Positions 11,407 to 23,232 of a stretch of DNA of 64,000 nucleotides are shown here, piece by piece. Positions within the stretch are counted from its first letter, which is position 1. Each line of letters begins with the position of its first letter. The notes below the pieces were generated by a model. That model was not told the origin of the DNA. It saw only the letters and a program-made list of their open reading frames with translations, and ran no database searches. Source of the DNA: Panorpa germanica (Eukaryota > Arthropoda > Insecta > Mecoptera > Panorpidae); NCBI GenBank assembly GCA_963678705.1, contig CAVMBN010000217.1, forward strand, positions 1-64,000. The letters are read 5' to 3'. A program made the translations under genes and the position numbers.

Positions 11407-12300
11407 GTGTTGCAAAGCAATATTAACGTCCTTGTTTACCAATACGTAGGTCTTCCTTTTTGTATTAAGTCCCATCTGTCTTGCCAGAGCTTATGCATAT
11501 ATGCATTTATCTCTTTAGCAATATATTTGGTATCGTCTCCAGTCTCTTATCCTACAGCCGCATTAACTTTAAATCCTCGAAATTTGTCGCAATAATTTTA
11601 AATCATCAAAATTTGACTTTTTCAGTTCTAGCGTAATTTGTACTTGAGTAAGTGCATAAGTGATATTTAAATCTAAAGGAATTGTCCCCAATATCACCTG
11701 CACCACTTCTGTAGATACAGTTCTGCAACAACGCGTCATCGTCAATAACATAGTTCTTTGCATGGAAGATCTGGAAGATTGATTTTGTAATACCATGCCG
11801 AAGCACAATTTACAACCATTGGCATAAATGCCCCCTTGTATAGTGTCGGCATAGTTGCCGAGTTTAAGCTTCATTCCGTCCTTGTGACACGCGCAAGGTG
11901 TGTTACAAGTTTATCATTCGTTGTTACCGTATTTGTTTCGTAGCTTTGTAGCTTCAAGAAACTACAGATTTTATCTATAGCAGGTCGAAAACGGCTTTCT
12001 AGTTGTTCTGTACTATTTGCACCGATAAGGATCACATTATCGTTGGCAAAACATACGTTTACACAACCTTTCGAGTGAGAAACACAGTTCTCATCAAATA
12101 CCATGTTCCAGAGCTCAGGCCTTATTACGGATCGCTGAGGACAACATTTAGATAGTTGCCTTTTCATGGAACGGTAATCGGTTTGTAAAATTAATGTTTG
12201 ACAATGAAAATAGTTCTTCAGTAGACGTACCTAGAGGTTTTTGCCGGTCTAATTCTTTGAAGGTCACTTTGCCACCAGACATTATCAAAGGCACATTGAA
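11407..12300 (-). pseudogene. R1-like RT relic, unit 3
   Basis: Typical unit content on the minus strand, in order: motif A region (FDNVWWP type) near 12290, KCCPQRSVIRPELWN near 12150, catalytic box FAND near 12040, a TGA in the shared position after LARVTRTE, then RTVSTEVVQVILGTIPLDL near 11690 in another frame. The 5' segment lost about 12 bases near 12215. Confidence 0.75.
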
Positions 12301-12987
12301 TTTTTATAAATATCTCATGTACATACTTGGACTTATGCCTACTTACTTACCATTTGTTTGTTACCATTGAATGTTCATGAACGATCAATCACTATTTCCA
12401 AGAAAACTGCATATATTGTTCACCTAATCACTTATAACAAATAATACACTCTCTTTATTATTTAAAACACGCATTGATATAAACTAATTCTTATGTTTTA
12501 ATAATATTTATAGTTAATGTTAACCGACTTACTTGATAGTGGGCGGCAACCTTTTGTCTTCCGTATATTTGTAGTGTTTTTATGAGGTCTTTCTTATATA
12601 GCTCAACAGATTTCTTGAATTTCTTAACCACTTTATGTTTTAGCACTAACACTAACCTAATTATTATCACTTTTTTTGTCTATCGCACTTATTAATGTCT
12701 TATATCAAACATCAAAGTTACAATTTTAAGGTTATGTTTATAAGACCGCGTGTACGCGTAATTAAAAATTCGTTTTTAACACTGGTTTCCAACTGTCAAA
12801 CTTTTGTAAAAACACATTGTTAAGGGTAAATTAACACAAATTTAAAACAAACTTAAATAATTTTCGTTTGAAAAAGTATTCATATAACTTATTTAATTTT
12901 TTTTCGTAATTAATTTCTCACTTTTAATCACATTTTTCACATAAAGTAGCAGGAGCCGATCACGCACATAGTAAATAGGAACCACTT

Positions 12988-13880
12988 GTGTTGCAAAGCA
13001 ATATTAACGTCCTTGTTTACCAATACGTAGGTCTTCCTTTTTGTATTAAGTCCCATCTGTCTTGCCAGAGCTTATGCATATATGCATTCATCTCTTTGGC
13101 AATATATTTGGTATCGTCTCCAGACTTTTATCCTACAGCCGCATTAACTTTAAATCCTCGAAATTTGTCGCATTAACTTTAAATCATCAAAATTTGATTT
13201 TTTCAGTTCTAGCGTAATTTGTACTTGAGTAAGTGCATGAGTGATTTTTAAATCTAAAAGAATTGTCCCCAATATCACCTGCACCACTTCTGTAGATACA
13301 GTTCAGCAACAAGGCGTCATCGTCAATAACATAGTTCTTTGCATGGAAGATCTGGAAGATTGATCCTGTAATACCATGCCGAACCACAATACACAATTAT
13401 TGGCATAAATGCCCCCTTGTATAGTGTCGGCATTGTTGCCGAGTTTAAGCTTCATTCCGTCCTTGTGACACGCGCAAGGTGTGTTACAAGTTTATCATTC
13501 GTTGTTACCGTATTTGTTTCGTAGCTTTGTAGCTTCAAGAAACTACAGATTTTATCAATAGCAGGTCGAGAACGGCTTTCTAGTTGTTCTGTACTATTTG
13601 CACCGATAAGGATCACATTATCGTTGGCAAAACATACGTTTACACAACCTTTCGAGTGTGAAACACAGTTTTTGTCGAATACCATGTTTTAGAGCTCAGG
13701 CCCCATTACAGATCGCTAAGGACAACCTTTAGATAGTTGCCTTTTCATGGAACGGTAATCGGTTTGTAAAATTAATGTTCGACAATGAAAGTAGTTCTCC
13801 ATAGCGCAGAAGACGTACCTAGAGGTTTTTGCCGGCCTAATTCTTTGAAGGTCACTTGGCCACTAGGCATTATCAAAGGC
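12988..13880 (-). pseudogene. R1-like RT relic, unit 4
   Basis: As in its neighbours, but the Trp codon of the PELWN box has become a stop (TAA, about 13689). The catalytic box is FAND. The second-frame ORF at 13187-13396 is the antisense-free remainder of the C-terminal region. Confidence 0.7.
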
Positions 13881-14574
13881 ACACTGAATTTCTATAAATA
13901 TCTCATGTACATACTTGTACTTATGCCTACTTACTTACCATTTGTTTGTTACCATTGAATGTTCATGAACGATCAATCACTATTTCCAAGAAAACCGCAT
14001 ATATTGTTCACTTAATCACTTATAACAATTAATACACTCTCTTTATTATTTAAAACACGCATTTATATAAACTAATTCTTATGTTTTAATATTATTTATA
14101 GTTAATGTTAATCGACTTACTTGACAGTGGGCGGCATCCTTTTGTCTTCCGTATATTTGTAGGGTTTATATGAGGTCTTCCTTATATAGCTCTACAGATT
14201 TCTTGAATTTCTTAACCACTTGATGTTTTAGCACTAACACTAACCTAATTATTATCACTTTTTTGTCTATCGCACTTATTATTGTCTTCTATCAAACATC
14301 AAAGTTACAACTTTAAGGTTATGTTTATAAGACCGCGTGTACGCGTAATGAAAAGTTCGTTTTTAACACTGGTTTCCAACTGTAAAACTTTTGTAAAAAC
14401 ACTTTGTTTAGGGTAAATTAACTCAAATTTAAAACAAACTTAAATACTTTTCGTTTGAAACAGTATTCATATAATTTATTTATTTTTTTTCCGTAATTGA
14501 TTTCTTACTTTTAATCACATTTTTCACCTAAAGTAGCAGGAGCCGATCACACACATAGTAGATAGAAACCACTT

Positions 14575-15465
14575 GTGTTGCAAAGCATTATTAACGTTCT
14601 TGTAAACCAATACGTAGGTCTTTCTTTTTGTATTAAGTCCTATCTGTCTTGCCAGAGCTTATGCATATATGCAATTATCTCTTTTGCAATATATTTGGTA
14701 TCATCTCCAGACTTTTATCCTACAGCCGCATTAACTTTAAATCCTCGAAATTTGTCGCATTAATTTTAAATCATCAGAATTTGATTTTTTCAGATCTAGC
14801 GTAATTTGTACTTGAGTAAGTGCATGAGTGATTTTTAAATCTAAAGGAATTGTCCCCAATATCACCTGCAACACTTCTGTAGGTACAGTTCTGCAACAAC
14901 GCATCATCGTCAATAACATAGTTTTTTGCATGGAAGATCTGGAAGATTGATCCTGTAATACCATGCCGAAGCACAATACACAACCATTGGCATAAATGCC
15001 CCCTTGTATAGTGTAAACATAGTTGCCGAGTTTAAGCTTCATTCCGTCCTTGTGACACGCGCAAGGTGTGTTACAAGTTTATCATTTGTTGTTACCGTAT
15101 TTGTTTCGTAGCTTTGTAGCTTCAAGAAACTACAGATTTTATCTATAGCAGGTCGAAAACGGCTTTCTAGTTGTTCTGTACTATTTGCACTGATAAGGAT
15201 TACATTTTCGTTGGCAAAACATACGTTTACACAACCTTTCGAGTGAGAAACACAGTTCTCGTCGAATACCATGTTCCAGAGCTCAGGCCCCATTACGGAT
15301 CGCTGAGGACAACCTTTAGATAGTTGCCTTTTCATGCAACGGTAATCGGTTTGTAAAATTAATGTTCGACAATGAAAATAGTTCTCCATAGCGCAGTAGA
15401 CGTACCTAGAGGTTTTTGCCGGTCTAATTCTTTAAAGGTCACTTGGCCACCAGACATTATCAAAG
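14575..15465 (-). pseudogene. R1-like RT relic, unit 5
   Basis: The longest RT opening in this block starts at 15389 (MENYFHCRTLILQ) and runs to the shared TGA at 15039. The catalytic box has drifted further, to FANENVILISAN. Confidence 0.72.
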
Positions 15466-16162
15466 GCACACTGAATTTCTATAAATATCTCATGTACATA
15501 CTTGTACTTATGCCTACTTACTTACCATTTGTTTGTTACTATTGAATGTTCATGAACGATCAATCACAATTTTCAAGAATACCGCATATACTGTTCACTT
15601 AATCACTTATAACAATTAAAACACTCTCTTTATTATTTAAAACACGCATTTATATAAACTTATTCTTATGTTTTAATATTATTTATAGTTAATGTTAATC
15701 GACTTACTTGATAGTGGGCGGCAACCTTTTGTCTTCCGTATATTTGTAGTGTTTATATTAGGTCTTTCTCATATAGCTCTACAGATTTCTTGAATTTCTT
15801 AACCACTTGATGTTTTAGCACTAACAATAACCTAATTATTATCACTTTTTTTGTCTATCGCACATATTAATATCTTATATCCAACATCAAAGTTACAATT
15901 TTAAGGTTATGTTAATAAGACCGCGTGTACGCGTAATAAAAAATTCGTTTTTAACAATGGTTTCCAACTGTCAAACTTTAGTAAAAACACTTTGTTTAGA
16001 GTAAATTACCTCAAATTTAAAACAAACTTAAATACTTTTCGTTTGAAAAAGTTTTCATATAATTTATTTATTTTTTTTCCGTAATTGATTTTTCACTTTT
16101 AATTACTTTTTTTACCTAAAGTAGCAGGAGCCGATCACACACATATTAGATAGGAACCACTT

Positions 16163-17050
16163 GTGTTGCATAGCAATACTAACGTCCTTGTAAACCAATA
16201 TGTAGGTCTTTCTTTTTGTATTAAGTCCCATCTGTCTTGCCAGAGCTTATGCATATATGCATTCATTTCTTTGGCAATATATTTGGTATCGTCTCTAGAC
16301 TTTTATCCTACAGCCGCATTAACTTTAAATCCTCGAAATTTGTCGCATTAATTTTAAATCATCAAAATTTAATTTTTTCAGTTCTACCGTAATTTGTACT
16401 TGAGTAAGTGCATAATTGATATTTAAATCTAAAGGAATTGTCCCCAATATCACCTGCACCACTTCTGTAAAAACAGTTCTGCAACAACGCGTCATCGTAA
16501 ATAACATAGTTCTTTACATGGAAGATCTGGAAAATTGATCTTGTTATACTATGCCGAAGCACAATACACAATTATTGGCATAAATGCCCCCTTGTATAGT
16601 GTCGGCATAGTTGCCGAGTTTAAGCTTCATTCCGTCCTTGTGACAAGCGCAAGGTGTGTTACAAGTTTATCATTCGTTGTTACCGTATTTGTTTTGTAGC
16701 TTTGTAGCTTTAAGAAACTACATATTTTATCTATAGCAGGTCGAGAACGGCTTTCTAGTTGTTCTGTACTATTTGTACCGATAAGGATCACATTATTGTT
16801 GGCAAAACATACGTTTACACAACCTTTCGAGTGAGAAACACAGTTTTTGTCGAATACCATGTTCCAGAGCTCAGGCTCTATTACGGATCGCATAGAAAAA
16901 ACCTTTAGATAGTTGCCTTTTCATAAAACGGTAATCGGTTTGTAAAATTAATGTTCGACAATGAAAATTGTTCTCCATAGCGCAGTAGACGTACCTAGAG
17001 GTTTTTGCCGGTCTAATTCTTTGAAGGTCACTTGGCCACCAGACATTAAC
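16163..17050 (-). pseudogene. R1-like RT relic, unit 6
   Basis: Frameshifted just before the GPELWN box by an A-rich change at about 16890-16900. The catalytic box reads FANN. This is one of the more diverged units of block 2. Confidence 0.7.
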
Positions 17051-17751
17051 AAAGGCACACTGAATTTATATAAATATCTCATATACATACTTGTACTTAT
17101 GCCTACTTACTTACCATTTGTTTGTTATCATTAAACGTTCAAGAACGATCAATTACTATTTCCAACAACACCGCATATATTGTTCACTTAATCACTTATA
17201 ACAATTAATACACTCTCTTTATTATTTAAAACACGCATTTATATAAACTAATTCTTATGTTTTAATATTATTTATAGTTAATGTTAATCGACTTACTTGA
17301 TAGTGGGCGGCAACCTTTTGTCTTCCGTATATTTGTAGTGTTTATATGAGGTCTTCCTTATATAGCTCTACAGATTTCTTGAATTTCTTAACCATTTGAT
17401 GTTTTAGCACTAACACTTACCTAATTATTATTACTTTTTTTGTCTATCGCACTTATTAATGTCTTATATCAAACATCAAAGTTACAATTTTGAGGTTATG
17501 TTTATAAGACCGCGTGTACGCGTAATGAAAAATTCGATTTTAACACTGGTTTCCAACTGTCAAACTTTTGTAAAAACACTTTGTATAGGGTAAATTAACA
17601 CAAATTTAAAACAAACTTAAATATTTTTTGTTAGAAAGAGTATTCATATAATTTATTTAATTTTTTTCCGTAATTAATTTCTTACTTTTAATCACTGTTT
17701 TCACCTAAAGTAGCAGGAGCCGATCACACACATAGTAGATAGGAACCACTT

Positions 17752-18610
17752 GTGTTGCAAAGCAATATTAACGTCCTTGTAAATCAATACGTAGTTGTTC
17801 GATTTTGTATTAAGTCCCATCTGTCTTGCCAGAGCTTATGCATATATGCATTCATCTCTTTGGCAATATATTTGGTATCGTCTCAAGACTTTTATCCTAC
17901 AGCCGCATTAACTTTAAATCCTCGAAATTTGTCGCATTAATTTTAAATCATCAAAATTTGATTTTTTCAGTTCTAGCGTAATTTGTACTTGAGTAAGTGC
18001 ATGAGTGATTTATAAATCTAAAGGAATTGTCCCCGATATCACCTGCACCACTTATGTAGATACAGTTCTGCAACAACGCGTCATCGTCAATAACATAGTT
18101 CTTTGCATGGAGGATCCGAAAGATTGATCCTGTAGTACCATGCTGAAGCACAATACACAATTATTGGAATAAATGCCCCCTTGTATAGTGTCGGAATAGT
18201 TGCCGAGTTTAAGCTTCATTCCGTCCTTGTGACACGCGCAAGGTGTGTTACAAGTTTATCATTCGTTGTTACCGTATTTGTTCGTAGCTTTGTAGTTTCA
18301 GGTCGAGAACGGCTTTCTAGTTGTTCTGTACTATTTGCACCGATGAGGATCACATTATCGTTGGCAAAACATACGTTTACACAACCTTTCGAGTGAGAAA
18401 CACAGTTCTCGTCGAATACCATGTTCCAGAGCTCAGGCCTTATTACGGATCGCTGAGGACAACCTTTAAATAGTTGTCTTTTCATGAAACGGTAATCGGT
18501 TTGTAAAATTAATGTTTGACAATGAAAATAGTTCTCCATAGCGCAGTAGACGTACTTAGGGGTTTTTGCCGGCCTAATTCTTTGAAAGTCACTTAACCAC
18601 CAGACATTTT
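17752..18610 (-). pseudogene. R1-like RT relic, unit 7
   Basis: This unit has lost about 33 bases of the RT palm (near 18300), fusing SRSRPE to TTKLRTN. The same deletion is in the units at about 19830 and 37700, marking a subfamily that flanks the complete Polinton. Confidence 0.72.
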
Positions 18611-19305
18611 TAAAAGCACACTGAATTTCTATAAATATCTTATGTACATACTTGTACTTATGCCTACTTACTTATCATTTGTTTGTTACCATTGAATGTT
18701 CATGAACGATCAATCACTATTTCCAAGAAAACCGCATATATTGTTCACTTAATCACTTATAACAATTAATACACTCTCTTTATTATTTAAAACACGCATT
18801 TATATAAACTAATTCTTATGTTTTAATATTATTTATAGTTAATGTTAATCGACTTACTTGATAGTGGGCGGCAACCTTTTGTATCCGTATATTTGTAGTG
18901 TTTATACGAGGTCTCCCTTATATAGCTCTACAGATTTCTTGAATTTCTTTAACACTTGATGTTTTAGCACTAACCTAATTAATATCACTTTTTTTGTCTA
19001 TCGCACTTATTAATGTCTTATATCAAACATCAAAGTTACAATTTTGAGGTTATGTTTATAAGACCGCGTGTACGCGTAATGAAAAATTCGTTTTTAACAC
19101 TGGTTTCCAACTGTCAAACTTTTGTTAAAACACTTTGTATAGGGTAAATTAACACAAATTTAAAACAAACTGAAATACTTTTTGTTAGAAAAAGTATTCA
19201 TATAATTTATTTAATTTTTTTCCGTAATTAATTTCTCACTTTTATTCACTTTTTTTTCCTAAAGTAGCAGGAGCCGATCACACACAAAGTAGATAGGAAC
19301 CACTT

Positions 19306-20045
19306 GTGTTGCAAAGATATATTAACGTCCTTGTAAATCAATACGTAGTTGTTCGTTTTTGTATTAAGTCCCATCTGTCTTGCCAGAGCTTATGCATATA
19401 TGCATTCATCTCTTTGGCAATATATTTGGTATCGTCTCAAGACTTTTATCCTACAGCCGCATTAACTTTAAATCCTCGAAATTTGATTTTTTCAGTTCTA
19501 GCGTAATTTGTACTTAAGTAAGTGCATGAGTGATTTATAAATCTAAAGGAATTGTCCCCGATAACACCTGCACCACTAATGTAGATACAGTTCTGCAACA
19601 ACGCGTCATCGTCAATAACATAGTTCTTTGCATGGAGGATCCGAAAGATTGATCCAGTAGTACCATGCTGAAGCACAATACACAACCATTGGCATAAATG
19701 CCCCCTTAAATAGTGTCGGAATAGTTGCCGAGTTTAAGCTTCATTTCGTCCTTGTGACACGCGCAAGATGTGTTACAAGTTTATCATTCGTTGTTACCGT
19801 ATTTGTTTCGTAGCTTTGTAGCTTCAGGTCAAGAACGGCTTTCTAGTTGTTCTGTACTATTTGCACCGATGAGGATCACATTATCGTTGGCAAAACATAC
19901 AACTACACAACCTTTCGAGTGAGAAACACAGTTCTCGTCGAATACCATGTTCCAGAGCTCAGGCCTTATTACGGATCGCTGAAGACAACCTTTAGATAGT
20001 TGTCTTTTCATGGAACGGTAATCGGTTTGTAAAATTAATGTTCGA
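19306..20045 (-). pseudogene. R1-like RT relic, unit 8, split by Polinton
   Basis: Has the subfamily deletion near 19825 and a further 31-base loss near 19485. The unit is interrupted after GTTCGA by the 16.3-kb Polinton. Its motif A portion lies at 36354-36460, in the same orientation. Confidence 0.75.
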
Positions 20046-21168
20046 AGTAGAGGAACTAAGCCGTTTCTGGGACAAATTAGCATATTTGGAGGTGGGGTAG
20101 TATTATTTTTCTGATGGTCGTGATGGTAGGGGTAGTTGATGTAGTGTGTCTGTAATGTTGCAAGTGGAGGGGGTAAATTTGTGTGGTAGGTGGGGTGAGT
20201 AATATGGGCAAGGGTGGGTGGGGAGGTGTATTAGAGGGGTGTGTAAGGTGTAAATTTAGCGGGTATTAGGTTATGTGTGTGTGTGTGAGTGAGACGGATG
20301 ATAGTGTGTTTAATTGAGATGTTATATGGTTGGTTGTGTGGGTGTGTACTTAGAGGTATTGTTTATATGAGTAATTAATTAATGTGTGTGCCATATTGGG
20401 TGTAACGGTAAATATTCATACACCTGTGCATGTTTCCCCTCTATATAAAATGATAATTAGTTAGAGTGAATATAAATAGGGTGAATATTTAATTAAAAGA
20501 TGCCCATATTGGGTGTTATGGTAAATATTCATACACCTGTGCATGTTACGTCATGTGTCTACATGTTTTACTGTTAATAGGATTGATATATCATACACCT
20601 GTGCATGTTTCCCATCTATATAAAATGATAATTAGTTAGGGAGAATATAAATAGGGTGAATATTTAATTAGAAGATGCCCATATTGGGTGTTATGGTAAA
20701 TATTCATACACCTGTGCATGTAACGTCATGTGTCTACCTGTTTTACTGTTAATAGGATTGATATATCATACACCTGTGCATGTTTCCCCTCTATATAAAA
20801 TGATAATTAGTTAGGGAGAATATTAATAGGGTGAATATTTAATTAGAAGATGCCCATATTGGGTGTTATGGTAAATATTCATACACCTGTGCATGTAACG
20901 TCATGTGTCTACCTGTTTTACTGTTAATAGGATAGATATATATAGTAAGGGTGAATATGTAATTTGAAAATCGCCATATTTGGCGTTATGGTATATATTT
21001 ATACACCTGTGCATGTTTCGTCATGTTTTGCGGTTAATATGTGAGATATTTATTTAACGGTTATAATTTTTTTTTTAAATTGCAAGTTTCTTTTATTAGC
21101 AAAATATAACCAGAGACAAATATTATGTATAAGAGGGAGACAGATATATTTTTATGTGATATGTATAT
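20046..21168 (+). repeat. Left terminal inverted repeat
   Basis: 1123 bp, matching 35468-36353 in inverted orientation to the common GTGATATGTATAT. The outer ~350 bases are strongly G/T-rich on this strand. The inner part holds a minisatellite of about 175 bp (two submotifs 113 and 62 bp apart). The left copy carries more of these than the right, which explains most of the 237-bp length difference. Confidence 0.93.
20421..21015 (+). promoter_or_regulatory. Seven CACCTGTGCATG motifs in left TIR
   Basis: The 12-mer CACCTGTGCATG, which contains an E-box (CACCTG), occurs at 20421, 20534, 20596, 20709, 20771, 20884 and 21004. The inverted copy in the right TIR occurs four times. The surrounding sequence, GGTAAATATTCATACACCTG, is also kept. 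A protein-binding or replication role is an inference from conservation within the minisatellite only. Confidence 0.5.
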
Positions 21169-21227
21169 ATATATATATATATAGGAAGTAAACTGAAATA
21201 ATTATTATTAAGTAAGTAGAATCTGCA

Positions 21228-21629
21228 ATGGATGAATTTTCAAATATTAAACATATAAAGTGGTCATCTAATACTCGAAAAGTTGAATGGTTGGTTATAG
21301 CTGAGGATTTGAAAGTTGGAATTGATCGCAAAGGGAACTACTGTATTCAAAATATAAGTTCTGATGATGAGTGCAGTGATTTTGAAAGTGATATTACTGG
21401 GTCCAACGATGAAATAGAGTTTATAAATGGTACTGAAGAAACTGTGAGTAGTTATATTTCAGACTCTGTCTGTGAAGAAATCGCCATTGGTCATGAGGAA
21501 ATTTATATATCTGACTGTGAAAATATTTCAAATTTAGATTCAGATTGTGAATTGATTGAAGAAACTGTCGATATATCTGACGATAACAACGAAATCATAG
21601 AAATCGTTGACTCTGAAGAAGAAGGTTAG
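21228..21629 (+). CDS. Acidic Polinton protein, 133 aa
   Basis: The first gene inside the left TIR. Residues 1-45 look globular (HIKWSSNTRKVEWLVIAEDL, then KVGIDRKGNYCIQN). The rest is very rich in Asp, Glu, Ser and Ile with repeated DSDCE/SDDN patterns and ends DSEEEG. No domain was recognised; acidic tails of this sort often mimic DNA or bind basic proteins, which is only a guess here. A TATA-like AT run lies at 21161-21182 and the start ATG at 21228 follows CTGCA. A homologue with an internal stop is at 10150-10506. Confidence 0.75.
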   Translation: MDEFSNIKHIKWSSNTRKVEWLVIAEDLKVGIDRKGNYCIQNISSDDECSDFESDITGSNDEIEFINGTEETVSSYISDSVCEEIAIGHEEIYISDCENISNLDSDCELIEETVDISDDNNEIIEIVDSEEEG

Positions 21630-21705
21630 TCAGTGATTGTAGAAAAGTACTAAAATTGGAAGTGATTGATTGTATTAAGATTAAGTTAAGCGTATTTTTA
21701 TAAAA

Positions 21706-22113
21706 ATGTATATTAAAATTTTTTCTCCACGTTTATTATTTGAAATAAATGAAGGTGAACATATGTTTATTTTACCTAGACTATTAAATATTGAGGTAAA
21801 TTTTAATTTATTTTTAGATAGAAAAGAATTGTTATTATTGATATTAATTGATAATATAAGAAAGATATATTTAAACATAATATATATACCAAATAAATTT
21901 AATTTAGGCATTGATTTAAAGTTAAATTGTGGATTACAGTGTCATTTGTTAATAGATTTAAATATGTTTAATCAATTTAAATTCTTTGATGAAATTATAA
22001 TCAATCAAAATAATTTCTGTGAAACTTTTAGAGCCGGGTAACTGTTTTTATCTGAATTTGGAGACCCTGGATATGAGAGCCAAGACTCACTTGATTGGAT
22101 TCTTAATGATTAA
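21706..22113 (+). pseudogene. Unknown Polinton protein, internal stop
   Basis: Open from ATG 21706 for 111 codons to a TAA at 22039-22041. The same frame then stays open for 23 more codons (SEFGDPGYESQDSLDWILND) to a TAA at 22111. Because the tail looks like folded or peptide-binding protein and not random AT-rich translation, I read the first TAA as a nonsense mutation or readthrough site. The body is rich in Ile, Leu and Asn with alternating hydrophobic strands (beta-like). No family was recognised. It follows the acidic gene by 76 bases in the same direction. Confidence 0.55.
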
Positions 22114-22415
22114 TTTTATTGCACTAATTACTAATAGATTGTAAATTTAGTTGTACATAGAAAATATATCCAAATAAGGATAATTCATAAAGTATAGGGG
22201 TGCTAATTCATCCATTGAATTTACATGACTTGAACAATATGAATACAAAATTGCATGACTTAACCAAATATGGGCACAAAATTTTTATTATTTTTTTTTT
22301 GCAAAAAATTTTTTTTAAGCTATATTTATAGTGGGGACTATTATATATATATATAAATTACGTTTAAAAAATACTTATTTTATACAGTAATTGTACATGT
22401 AAACATTGTAAAACA
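22114..22415. other. Intergenic region with short repeat pair
   Basis: No gene is seen. A tandem pair of about 28 bases (CATGACTTGAACAATATG / CATGACTTAACCAAATATG) lies at 22226-22285, followed by T and A runs and a TATA-like (TA)n stretch at 22341-22356. This is a plausible promoter for the spliced gene downstream. Confidence 0.4.
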
Positions 22416-23184
22416 ATGAGTGACTTTGAAAACTATTGTGTTGCAGTAGTTAATTTTGATCAAAATATTTTATATACATGTGTAAACATTGTAACAGTTT
22501 CGGGAAAATCGGTGAGTTTTTCTTCTGTGTATGTGATATCCGCATTAATGTATATAACTATTGCAAATTTTGTTTTTCTTTTTTTTATAGTTTTGCCATA
22601 AACATTGGATTCAATACTTAAGGGAAAGCGAGGAATATCACTTAATAGATAATTATAAAGATTTTTTAAGTATAGGATATACAATTAGCCAATTGGCTTC
22701 AACTGAATTAATCCTTAGAGAAAATTTTGAATTTAAGTATCAGTTTTATATAAAGAGTGATGTAGGTCATACATGTTGGAAAAATATTTTAAAAGTTTTA
22801 AGTACTGGTAAATATAATAGTTCTTATGATCATTGTACCACTCAAAAATTAAAAAAATTACCTTTCAATGAAATTATTGATTTTAATATAAATTCTATTT
22901 TATATTTGGAAATTTTACAAAATTTAAAATTACATTCACCGGTCAATCAGGATTATATTTTAAAAGTAGTTAAACGTTTAAATTTAAATATATTTAAAAA
23001 TGAATTAAAATCAGAAAGAATTAGAAAAAAAGATAACAAAATTAGTTCATATTTTAAAAAATTACAGGAACGAAAAAATAGATTTATTAGAGTTACTAAT
23101 ATTTATAATTTAGAAGTAGGAGGGGGAGGTAAAAGAGTAATTTCTAAAGCATATAAAAGCCATGACAATTTTAATTTTATTTAG
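22416..23184 (+). CDS. Unknown Polinton protein, 229 aa, spliced
   Basis: Two exons: 22416-22511 (32 codons, ATG start) and 22591-23184 (197 codons plus stop). The intron keeps the frame: exon 1 ends at a codon boundary and exon 2 is open from its first base, well upstream of any ATG. The mature protein starts MSDFENYCVAVVNFDQN and has conserved-looking Cys/His/Trp positions in CHKHWIQYLRESEEYH and GHTCWKNIL. A basic central part (KSERIRKKDNK) precedes the Gly-rich end (VGGGGKRV). No family was recognised; a DNA-binding role is possible from the basic region. It lies between two other plus-strand Polinton genes. Confidence 0.65.
22512..22590 (+). other. Spliceosomal-type intron, 79 bp
   Basis: Donor GTGAGT at 22512, acceptor TTTCTTTTTTTTATAG ending 22590 with a clear pyrimidine tract, phase 0. 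Reading through the intron gives a stop in frame after 61 codons, and the second exon lacks an ATG in its conserved frame. Both point to real splicing. Confidence 0.72.
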
Positions 23185-23232
23185 TTACAATTTAAAATTG
23201 TAGCGTAATTGATCATATATATTTTTTACGCA

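Larger units (their letters stand above)
11166..20045 (-). repeat. R1-derived satellite, block 2 (about 5.5 units)
   Basis: The anchor GGAGCCGATCAC recurs at about 11371, 12952, 14539, 16127, 17716 and 19270, giving unit lengths of 1581, 1587, 1588, 1589 and 1554. Units differ by scattered substitutions and small indels, and frames are broken at shared places, so the source copy was already dead before amplification. It ends exactly at the Polinton target duplicate GTTCGA (20040-20045); the interrupted unit continues at 36354. Confidence 0.93.

Noticed and set aside
21681..21911. Minus-strand ORF opposite the small unknown Polinton gene
   Set aside because: Very hydrophobic Ile/Asn composition from AT-rich antisense; it overlaps a better plus-strand frame with a conserved-looking tail.
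22039..22041. Frameshift or intron as cause of the stop in the small unknown gene
   Set aside because: The tail is in the same frame directly after TAA, and no acceptor site follows GTAACT at a usable distance.
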